Source: Nocardioides sp. J54 (GTDB taxonomy: Bacteria > Actinomycetota > Actinomycetes > Propionibacteriales > Nocardioidaceae). Taken from it: 64,000 bases of DNA. Of the stretch, positions 57,657 through 64,000 are shown piece after piece. The stretch is from assembly GCF_000519005.1 (NCBI RefSeq), contig NZ_JAER01000004.1:81162-145161 (forward strand), given 5' to 3'. The position numbers were made by a program, and so were the translations under genes. Position 1 is the first letter of the stretch, and the number at the start of each line of letters is the position of its first letter. Under the pieces are notes generated by a model that saw nothing but the letters and a program-made list of their open reading frames with translations, searched no databases and had not been told where the DNA came from.

Positions 57657-58829
57657 TCAGGCCCGCTGGACCAGCGTCGCGGTGCCGAGTCCGCCGCCGC
57701 AGCACATCGTCACGAGGCCGATCTCGACGTCGCGGCGCTCCATCTCGGCCAGCAGCGTGGCGAACAGGCGCGAGCCCGACGCCCCCACCGGGTGGCCGAG
57801 GGCGATGGCGCCGCCGTTGACGTTGACCCGGTCCATGTCGGGCTTCAGCTCGCGCTCCCACGCAAGCGCCACCGGGCTGAACGCCTCGTTGACCTCGAAC
57901 AGGTCGATGTCGTCGACGGTCATGCCGTTGCGCTCGAGGAGCTTGCGGGTGGCGGGGATCGGGCCGGTCAGCATGATGAGCGGGTCGACGCCCACGGTGG
58001 TCTGGTCGAGCACCCGGGCGCGCTTCGTGAGACCGTGCCGCTCGACCGCGTCGTCCGAGGCGAGCAGCACCCCGGCCGCACCGTCGGTGAGCGGCGACGA
58101 CGACCCGGCCGTCACGACACCGGTCTCCGGACGGAAGATCGTCGCGAGCTCGGCCAGGCTCTCCAGGCTGGTCCCCGGCCGCACGCTCTGGTCGCTGGTG
58201 CGGACGGCGCCATCGAGCTCCATCGGGATGATCTCCCGCTCGAAGCGGCCGGCCTGGGTGGCGGCGGCAGCGAGGGCGTGCGAGCGGACCGCGAACTCGT
58301 CGTTCTCCCTCCGGCTGATGCCCCACTGCTCGGCGATCCGCTCGGCGCTCTCGCCCATGGTCGGGAAGTCGTAGAGCTCCTTGAGCTCTGCGGGCCAGGC
58401 GGCGCCGTACATCTCCTCGATCCGGACGACCGCGTCCATCGGGACGTGGCCCATGTTCTCGACGCCGCCTGCGAGCACCACGTCGTGCGTTCCGGAGGCG
58501 ATGAGGGCCGCCGCCATCTCCACGGCCGTCTGGGCGGACCCGCAGCGCCGGTCGAGGACGGTGGCCGGCACCTCGGGCGGGTAGCCGGCCTGGAGCCAGG
58601 CGTTGCGGGCGACGTTGCGCGACTGCTCCCCGAAGGGGGCGGTGCAGCCAACGACCAGGTCCTCCACGTCGGCGGGCTCGATGCCCGTCGACTCCAGCAG
58701 GGCGGTGTAGACCGCGCCGAGCATGGCGTTCGGGTGCACCTCGCGGAACCAGCCGCGCTCGGGGTGCGCCCGCCCCATCGGGGTCCGCAGCGCCTCGACG
58801 ATCCAGGCGTCCCGTCCGGTCAGTGCCAT
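57657..58829 (-). CDS. Acetyl-CoA acetyltransferase (thiolase)
   Basis: Thiolase of 390 residues: nucleophile Cys96 in DRRCGSAQTAVEMAA, VNEAFSPVALAWERE, NVNGGAIALGHPVGASGSRL (His) and MCCGGGLGTATLV (second Cys). Complete active site. Cleaves beta-ketoacyl-CoA in the last step of beta-oxidation after ring opening. Starts one base after the SDR stop. Confidence 0.94.
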   Translation of the reverse strand: MALTGRDAWIVEALRTPMGRAHPERGWFREVHPNAMLGAVYTALLESTGIEPADVEDLVVGCTAPFGEQSRNVARNAWLQAGYPPEVPATVLDRRCGSAQTAVEMAAALIASGTHDVVLAGGVENMGHVPMDAVVRIEEMYGAAWPAELKELYDFPTMGESAERIAEQWGISRRENDEFAVRSHALAAAATQAGRFEREIIPMELDGAVRTSDQSVRPGTSLESLAELATIFRPETGVVTAGSSSPLTDGAAGVLLASDDAVERHGLTKRARVLDQTTVGVDPLIMLTGPIPATRKLLERNGMTVDDIDLFEVNEAFSPVALAWERELKPDMDRVNVNGGAIALGHPVGASGSRLFATLLAEMERRDVEIGLVTMCCGGGLGTATLVQRA

Positions 58830-58830
58830 C

Positions 58831-59589
58831 TCACATCACCGTCCCGCCGTCGACGGCCAGCACCTGGCCGGTGATGTACGACGCCGCGTCCGAGGCGAAG
58901 AACACGAAGGTGCTCGCGATCTCGTCCGGCTCCGCCCACCGTGCGAGCGGGATCCGTGCCAGCGTCATCTCCGCGAGCTTCTCGTTGCTGCGGATGTTCT
59001 CGGTCATGGTGGTCGCCGCCAGCGGCGCCACGGCGTTGACCGTGATCTGCTTGCGGGCGAGCTCCTTGGCGAGCGACTTGGTGACGCCGATGATCCCAGC
59101 CTTGGCAGCGCTGTAGTTGACCTGGCCGATGGTGCCGACGAGGCCCGCCGCCGAGGTGACGTTGATGATGCGGCCGGTGCCGTCCGTGGCGAGGAAGGGC
59201 AGCGCGGCCTGGCTGACCGTGAAGGTCCCGCCGAGGTGCACGCCGACGACGAAGTCGAAACCGTCCTTGTCCATCTTCGGGAACATCGCGGGCGCGATCG
59301 CGCCCGCGTTGTTGACGACCACGTGCAGCGTCCCGCCAGCCAGGTCGGCGGCCTGCTCGGCCGCCGCGGCGGCGCCCTCGGCGTCACGCACGTCGAGCGC
59401 GGCCGACTCGGCCCGGCCGCCGGCGGCGATGATCTCCGCAGCCACGGCAGCGGCGGCGTCCTTGTCGAGGTCGGTCACCATGACCGCCGCGCCCGCCCGG
59501 GCGTAGGCCCGGGCGACGGCGGCGCCGATGCCGTTGCCGGCGCCGGTGAGCAGGGCGCTGCGGCCGGTGAGGTCGAACGGCGTGGTCAT
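58831..59589 (-). CDS. SDR dehydrogenase (FabG/HSD-like)
   Basis: SDR of 252 residues with a complete active site: TGAGNGIGAAVARAYARAGA, VVNNAGAIAP, INVTSAAGLVGTIGQVNYSA with AAKAG, and SYITGQVLAVDGG. Probable 3-hydroxyacyl-CoA dehydrogenase of this operon. The ATG overlaps the acyl-CoA dehydrogenase stop. Confidence 0.9.
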   Translation of the reverse strand: MTTPFDLTGRSALLTGAGNGIGAAVARAYARAGAAVMVTDLDKDAAAAVAAEIIAAGGRAESAALDVRDAEGAAAAAEQAADLAGGTLHVVVNNAGAIAPAMFPKMDKDGFDFVVGVHLGGTFTVSQAALPFLATDGTGRIINVTSAAGLVGTIGQVNYSAAKAGIIGVTKSLAKELARKQITVNAVAPLAATTMTENIRSNEKLAEMTLARIPLARWAEPDEIASTFVFFASDAASYITGQVLAVDGGTVM

Positions 59590-60755
59590 CAGTAGCTCCT
59601 CGGCAGGCCGAGCACGTGCTCGCCCAGGTAGTTGAGCACCATCTCCTGCGACAGGGGCGCGATCCGGGTGAGCCGGGCCTCGCGGAAGTAGCGGGCGACG
59701 TGGTACTCCTCGGAGTACCCCATGCCTCCGTGCGTCTGCAAGGCCCGATCGGCGGCCTCGAAGCCTGCGTCGGCGCAGAGGTACTTCGCCATGTTCGCCT
59801 CCTTCGCGCAGGGCAGGCCGTTGTCGTAGAGCCACGTTGCCTTGCGGAGCACCAGCTCGGCCGCGGCGAGCCGGGCGAGAGAGTCGGCCAGCGGGAACTG
59901 CAGGCCCTGGTTCATGCCGATCGGGCGGCCGAAGACCTCGCGCTCGTTGCCGTAGCGCACACCACGGCGCAGCGCGGCGCGGCCGATGCCGAGCGCCTCT
60001 GCGGCCACCAGCATCCGCTCGGGGTTGAGGCCGTCGAGGATGTACTTGAAACCCTGCCCCTCCTCGCCGATGCGGTGCTCCTCGGGGATGCGGAGGTCGT
60101 CGATGAACAACTCGTTGGACGTGACCGCGTTGCGGCCCATCTTGTGGATCGGGCGGATGTCGACGTGCGCCCGGTCCAGGTCGGTGAAGAAGAGGGTGAG
60201 CCCCTCGGTCTTCCTCGGGGAGTCCTCGAACCTGGCGGTCCGGGTCAGCAGCAGGATCTTCTCCGACTCGACGGCCTTCGAGATCCAGACCTTGCGGCCG
60301 TTGACGACGTAGTCGGAGCCGTCGCGGCGCGCGAACGTCGTGATGCGCGTGGTGTCGAGGCCGGCGCCCGGCTCGGTCACGCCGAAGCAGACGTGCAGGT
60401 CGCCGTTGACGATCCGCGGGAGGTTCTCCTGCTTCATCTGCTCGGACCCGTGGACGATCACGGGGTGCATCCCGAAGATCGACAGGTGCATCGAGCTGGC
60501 GCCGTTCATGCCCGCACCGGACGCGGCGACCTCCTCCAGGAGGATCGAGGCCTCGGTGATGCCGAAGCCGTGACCGCCGTACTCCTCGGGCGTGGTGATG
60601 CCGAGCCAGCCGCCCTCGGCAAAGGCGTTGTAGAACTCGGTGGGGAACTCCTTCGCCGAGTCCTTCTCGTACCAGTACTGGTCGTCGAACTTCGCGGCCA
60701 GCTCTGCCACGGCCTTCTTGATCGTCTGCTGGTCCTCGGTGAGCGCGAAATCCAC
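59589..60755 (-). CDS. Acyl-CoA dehydrogenase
   Basis: Flavoprotein of 388 residues: CFGVTEPGAGLDTTRITTFA, WISKAVESEKIL, and LNPERMLVAAEALGIGRAAL, whose Glu is in the isovaleryl/long-chain-dehydrogenase base position. The C-terminal region (TRIAPLSQEMVLNYLGEHV) has no 'YEGT' Glu. First gene of the catabolic operon after the operator at 60824. Likely acts on an alicyclic or alpha-branched acyl-CoA. Confidence 0.92.
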   Translation of the reverse strand: MDFALTEDQQTIKKAVAELAAKFDDQYWYEKDSAKEFPTEFYNAFAEGGWLGITTPEEYGGHGFGITEASILLEEVAASGAGMNGASSMHLSIFGMHPVIVHGSEQMKQENLPRIVNGDLHVCFGVTEPGAGLDTTRITTFARRDGSDYVVNGRKVWISKAVESEKILLLTRTARFEDSPRKTEGLTLFFTDLDRAHVDIRPIHKMGRNAVTSNELFIDDLRIPEEHRIGEEGQGFKYILDGLNPERMLVAAEALGIGRAALRRGVRYGNEREVFGRPIGMNQGLQFPLADSLARLAAAELVLRKATWLYDNGLPCAKEANMAKYLCADAGFEAADRALQTHGGMGYSEEYHVARYFREARLTRIAPLSQEMVLNYLGEHVLGLPRSY

Positions 60756-60823
60756 AGCGGGCCCCGTCCTGGTCGGTCAGTCCGGGGTACGCCCCGGAGT
60801 CGTTATGGCGTGACTATATCTAA

Positions 60824-60834
60824 TGGTACGACCA
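60824..60834. promoter_or_regulatory. FadR/GntR-type operator TGGTACGACCA
   Basis: Full TGGTNNNACCA match, 69 bases before the acyl-CoA dehydrogenase ATG, flanked by AT-rich TATATCTAA that could be the -10 region. The core GGTACGACCA is the same as at 62013-62022 beside the GntR gene. Confidence 0.7.
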
Positions 60835-60843
60835 ATAACTAGG

Positions 60844-61932
60844 TCAAGAGGGCAGGAGCTCCAGCCCATCCGCAATGCGCTCGTTCCACGTCGTCACGGA
60901 CCCGAAGAGCTGCTCGTCCAGCCGCGCGCGCTTGAAGTGCAGGTGGAGGTCGTGCTCCCACGTGTAGCCGATGGCACCGTGCATGGTCAGAGCTGTGTCC
61001 GCGGCGCGTCCCGCCGCCGCCGTGACCTGCGCCTTCACGGCGGCGGCGTGGAGGGAGCAGTCCGGGAAGCCACCATCGACGCTGGCAGCGGCGTAGTAGA
61101 CGCCGGACCGTCCCGCCTCGACGTCCACGAGAATGGTTGCGGCTGCGTGCTTGACGGCCTGGAAGGATCCGATGGGGACCCCGAACTGCTGGCGCTGCCC
61201 GCTGTACTCGACAGCGAGGTCGAGCATCCGCTGCATCGCGCCGAGCGCGTCCGCCGCGGCGAGGACGCCCGCCACGTCCGTGGCCCGGGCGAGAACGGTC
61301 TCAGGGTCGGCTCCGTCGAGGACGTCCGACGGGGCGGAGGAGAGCCGCACGTCGGCGACCGACCGCGACCTGTCGAGGAGGAGGTGCGGCGTGGTGGTCA
61401 CCCCCGGCCCGGACGTCTCGACGACCCGGAGGTGCGCATCGGCACCGCTGCCGACGCGGACCACGAGGATGCCCGCGCGGTCCGCGCCCAGCACCCTCGG
61501 GACGACGCCGCTCACGCGGCCGTCGGCGTCGACCTCGAGTGCGGGCGCCGCATCCGGCGCGGACTCGGCGGCGACCGCGAGCGCCGCGTGGCCGCCGTCG
61601 AGGGCCGCCTTGACGAGGTCGGGACGCGTTGCGAGCACCGGGAGCGCCAGGACGGTCGCCAGCCAGGCGGAGCTGGGGGCCGCGACCCGGGCGAGCTCCT
61701 CGGCAGTGATGGCGAGCTCGACCAGGCCACCGCCCTGCCCACCGAGCTCCTCGGGGACGCCGACACCTGCCATGCCGTCGGCGACGAACCGCTGCTCGAA
61801 GGCCGAGTGGTCGGGCGCGGTGCCGTCGAGCCCCCACCACGCCCGGACCTGCTCCGACCCCGCCACGTCGCCGAGCCAGCCGCGCAGGGCCTCCCGGTAG
61901 GCGTCCTGCTCCTCAGAGAACTTCCACTGCAT
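60844..61932 (-). CDS. Acyl-CoA dehydrogenase-like, short partner form
   Basis: Protein of 362 residues with weak N-terminal conservation (SSAWLATVLALPVLATRPDL) but a clear C-domain: YSGQRQQFGVPIGSFQAVKH and MHGAIGYTWEHDLHLHFKRA. The usual SEP/TEPGxGSD flavin segment and the 'ERM' Glu are not seen. Such forms act as partners in alpha2beta2 dehydrogenases (as in steroid side-chain FadE pairs) or on special substrates. It is separated from the 59589 gene by the operator, and shares a divergent promoter with the GntR gene. Confidence 0.85.
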   Translation of the reverse strand: MQWKFSEEQDAYREALRGWLGDVAGSEQVRAWWGLDGTAPDHSAFEQRFVADGMAGVGVPEELGGQGGGLVELAITAEELARVAAPSSAWLATVLALPVLATRPDLVKAALDGGHAALAVAAESAPDAAPALEVDADGRVSGVVPRVLGADRAGILVVRVGSGADAHLRVVETSGPGVTTTPHLLLDRSRSVADVRLSSAPSDVLDGADPETVLARATDVAGVLAAADALGAMQRMLDLAVEYSGQRQQFGVPIGSFQAVKHAAATILVDVEAGRSGVYYAAASVDGGFPDCSLHAAAVKAQVTAAAGRAADTALTMHGAIGYTWEHDLHLHFKRARLDEQLFGSVTTWNERIADGLELLPS

Positions 61933-62011
61933 GGCGCTGCCTTTCTACTGTGCGTTCGTCCAGTCGCCCTTGCGCGCGATGTCCCTGCCGGGGAGGGTCG
62001 ACTGTTAGTTT

Positions 62012-62022
62012 GGGTACGACCA
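62012..62022. promoter_or_regulatory. FadR/GntR-type operator GGGTACGACCA
   Basis: One base off the full palindrome; lies in the 125-base divergent region, 36 bases before the GntR ATG and 80 before the acyl-CoA dehydrogenase-like start. Position suits autoregulation and joint control of both directions. Confidence 0.65.
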
Positions 62023-62057
62023 AAGGTGCGGTTCGAGCCGCGAAGGAACGGGATGAG

Positions 62058-62837
62058 ATGACTGACTCCACCAGTGCGGCGGCCCCGAACGGCAGCGTCC
62101 GCCGCCCCGTCCAGCTCACGCCGATGCAGGTCCCGAAGGCATCCGACGTCCTGGCCGACGATCTCCGCGAACGGATCCTGAGAGGCGAGTTCCCCGAAGG
62201 GACCGCCCTGCCGCCCGAGCGCGAGCTCGTGGCGCAGACCCGGATGAGCCGGACGACGGTGCGCGAGGCCCTGCGGATCCTCGAGGTGCAGGGGCTCGTG
62301 CAGATCCGGACCGGGCGGGCGGGCGGCGCCTTCGTGCAGCGCCCGGGCGAGGAGTCGATCGCGAGCACCGTGAGCCTGCTCATCCGCGGCCGGCAGGTCC
62401 GGCTCGCGGCATTGCTCGAGACCCGCGAGGCCGTCGAGCCGGCGTGCGCACAGCTGGCCGCGAAATACCGCACCGATACCGACCTGGAGGCGCTCGACCG
62501 TGCCAACGACGCCATCGCGGCCGAGGGCACGCTCGCGGAGTTCCTGCAGGCCAACGTCGACTGGCACGTCGCGGTCGCGGTCGCGTCGCACAACGAGCTG
62601 CTGACCGGCTTCATGGGGGCGCTGTCGCGGGCCATCTACGCCGCCACCGACAACCAGGGCTTCATCGACGCCTCGGTACGCAAGACCACGTTGCGCGCGC
62701 ACCGCAGCATCACCGACGCGATCCGCAAGCGCGATGCTGCGGCCGCCGTACGACGGATGACGCGGCACGTGCACGAGTACGCCTCCGCGGTCCTGGAGGT
62801 AGAGGACCGGACCGAGATCGAGGTCCCGGGCGACTGA
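62058..62837 (+). CDS. FadR-subfamily GntR regulator
   Basis: Protein of 259 residues from ATG 62058 (GAAGGA about 10 bases before). Winged helix: VPKASDVLADDLRERILRGE, LPPERELVAQTRMSRTTVRE, ALRILEVQGLVQIRTGRAGG. FCD domain: LETREAVEPACAQLAAKYRT, then LQANVDWHVAVAVASHNELL with the metal-binding Asp/His. Very similar to the island GntR. Divergent from the catabolic operon; likely its repressor, released by a pathway acyl-CoA (inference). Confidence 0.92.
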   Translation: MTDSTSAAAPNGSVRRPVQLTPMQVPKASDVLADDLRERILRGEFPEGTALPPERELVAQTRMSRTTVREALRILEVQGLVQIRTGRAGGAFVQRPGEESIASTVSLLIRGRQVRLAALLETREAVEPACAQLAAKYRTDTDLEALDRANDAIAAEGTLAEFLQANVDWHVAVAVASHNELLTGFMGALSRAIYAATDNQGFIDASVRKTTLRAHRSITDAIRKRDAAAAVRRMTRHVHEYASAVLEVEDRTEIEVPGD

Positions 62838-62868
62838 GCCCGGGACGCCCGGGGAAGGGCCCGCGAGG

Positions 62869-64000
62869 TCATCGCAGGCCCTGCACGAGCTCCCGGATCT
62901 CGCCGACGGCCTGCGGGTTCTCCGCACCGGACAGGTCCCCCGGATCCTTGTCCAGCACCGCGGCACGGATCGCTCGGCGCAGGATCTTCGCCGAACGGGT
63001 CTTCGGCAGCCTCTGGACGCGGACCACCTGGCTCGGCGAGAACGGCTTGCCGACCCCGTCGGCGACGAGGCGCCGGACCCGGCCGGCCACGGTCGGCTCG
63101 TCGTCGGCGTCGTCGCGGGCGACGTAGAAGACCCACACCGCCTCGCCCTTGGTGTCGTCGGGGATGCCGACGACCGCGGACTCGGCGACGGACTCGTCGA
63201 CGGCGACGACCGACTCGATCTCCGCAGGGGCCACCCGCTTGCCGGCGACGTTCATCACGTCGTCCGAGCGGCCGAGGATGAACCAGTCGCCCGCGTCGTC
63301 CACCAGGGCGAAGTCGCCGTGGCGCCACAGCCCGTCGAAGGTCGACCAGTACGCCTCGTGGTAGCGCGACGCCTCCGCGTCGTCGTTCCAGATGCCTCGC
63401 GTCATCGAGGGCCACGGCTGCCGGCAGACCAGCTCGCCGATCTCGCCTCGCACGGACCGGGCCTGGTCGTCGACGACGTCGACGTCCATGCCCAGCGCGG
63501 GGCCGCCGAGCGAGCAGCTGCGGATCTGCTCGACCGGATAGGGGCACAGGAACGAGCCCCCGACCTCGGTGCCGCCGGAGAAGTTGATGATCGGCACCCG
63601 GCTGCCGAAGACGTCGCGGGCGAGCCACTCGTAGGACTCGGGGTCCCACGGCTCACCGGTCGACCCGAGCACGCGCACGCTGCCGAGGTCCTGCGACGGC
63701 AGGTCGCCGGCGGCCCGCAGGGTGCGGATGAGGGTAGGGCTCACGCCGAGCATCGAGACCCCGTGGCGCTCCACCAGCTGCCACAGCCGACCGGTGTCCG
63801 GGACGTCGGGCGAGCCCTCGTAGAGCAGGAGGGTGCCGCCGTTGGCGTGGGTCCCGAGGATCGACAGCGGGCCCATGATCCAGCCCATGTCGGTGATCCA
63901 GCAGAAGGTACGACCGGGCGCGATCTCGAATCCGTAGGCGACCTCGGACGCCGTCTTGGTGACGAAGCCCGCGTGGGTGTGCACGGCTCCCTTCGGCTTG
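62869..64000 (-). CDS. AMP-dependent acyl-CoA ligase, partial at right edge
   Basis: C-terminal part of an acetyl/propionyl-CoA synthetase-like ligase (about 377 residues seen). The frame runs off the window just after the P-loop: KPKGAVHTHAGF is visible at 63960-63999, so the N-terminal third is missing. Then FSGGTEVGGSFLCPYPVEQI, LWRHGDFALVDDAGDWFILG, RSDDVMNVAGKRVAPAEIES and the Lys of LPKTRSAKILRRAIRA. Convergent with the GntR gene, 31 bases between stops. It probably activates the acid fed into the neighbouring operon. Confidence 0.9.
   Translation of the reverse strand, partial: KPKGAVHTHAGFVTKTASEVAYGFEIAPGRTFCWITDMGWIMGPLSILGTHANGGTLLLYEGSPDVPDTGRLWQLVERHGVSMLGVSPTLIRTLRAAGDLPSQDLGSVRVLGSTGEPWDPESYEWLARDVFGSRVPIINFSGGTEVGGSFLCPYPVEQIRSCSLGGPALGMDVDVVDDQARSVRGEIGELVCRQPWPSMTRGIWNDDAEASRYHEAYWSTFDGLWRHGDFALVDDAGDWFILGRSDDVMNVAGKRVAPAEIESVVAVDESVAESAVVGIPDDTKGEAVWVFYVARDDADDEPTVAGRVRRLVADGVGKPFSPSQVVRVQRLPKTRSAKILRRAIRAAVLDKDPGDLSGAENPQAVGEIRELVQGLR

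Overview
The window reads as chromosome from a very GC-rich, aerobic actinobacterium. The gene set (Mce/YrbE lipid importer, P450 with ferredoxins, F420-type LLM oxidoreductase, DUF2834, many FadD/FadE/Ech-type genes) fits Nocardioidaceae or a relative; that placement is inference from content, not a database result. No rRNA, tRNA, CRISPR, phage or insertion sequence was seen. Almost every gene belongs to uptake, CoA activation and beta-oxidation-like breakdown of lipids, terpenoids or alicyclic/aromatic acids, or regulates that work.

Layout. 1-6.3 kb (minus strand): a lipid importer with two YrbE permeases, an ABC ATPase and three Mce proteins, the last cut by the left edge. 6.4-20.3 kb: ferredoxin reductase and an SCP2-like protein, two LuxR-type regulators facing apart, an operon of alcohol dehydrogenase, aldehyde dehydrogenase, P450 and two different ferredoxins, an LLM oxidoreductase, DUF2834, a MaoC hydratase and two thioesterases. 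20.4-24.2 kb: a BadI-like ring hydrolase with an acyl-CoA dehydrogenase, then an orphan cytochrome oxidase subunit III/IV-like module.

24.3-41.7 kb looks like an accessory island, with visibly looser codon use. It holds a nitronate monooxygenase-like flavoprotein, a two-subunit radical 2-hydroxyacyl-CoA dehydratase/benzoyl-CoA reductase-family enzyme with its ATPase activator, a CoA ligase, an SDR plus thioesterase, and a long minus-strand operon (SDR, CoA ligase, branched-chain-amino-acid-type ABC importer, GntR, PaaX). Both island SDRs have lost the Tyr and Lys of the YxxxK active site. This island is the best candidate for an undescribed system: a normally anaerobic, ATP-driven radical enzyme embedded in an aerobe's CoA-thioester pathway.

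41.8-51.5 kb: an operon of alpha-methylacyl-CoA racemase, two enoyl-CoA hydratase homologues, an ACAD10/11-like kinase and an unknown protein, then a second complete Liv-type importer. 51.5-52 kb is a gene-free repeat patch. 52-64 kb: a DMT exporter and a catabolic operon (crotonase, MenB/BadI-like hydrolase, BadH-like dehydrogenase, HMG-CoA-lyase-like aldolase, CoA-transferase, thiolase, SDR, two acyl-CoA dehydrogenases), a divergent GntR regulator and a CoA ligase cut by the right edge. The pattern is that of cyclohexanecarboxylate-type ring opening followed by beta-oxidation.

Two control layers are visible. FadR/GntR-type palindromes (TGGTNNNRCCA) lie before at least six transcription units across the window. 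A 46-bp promoter block is shared by the SCP2/ferredoxin reductase operon and the DUF2834 gene.
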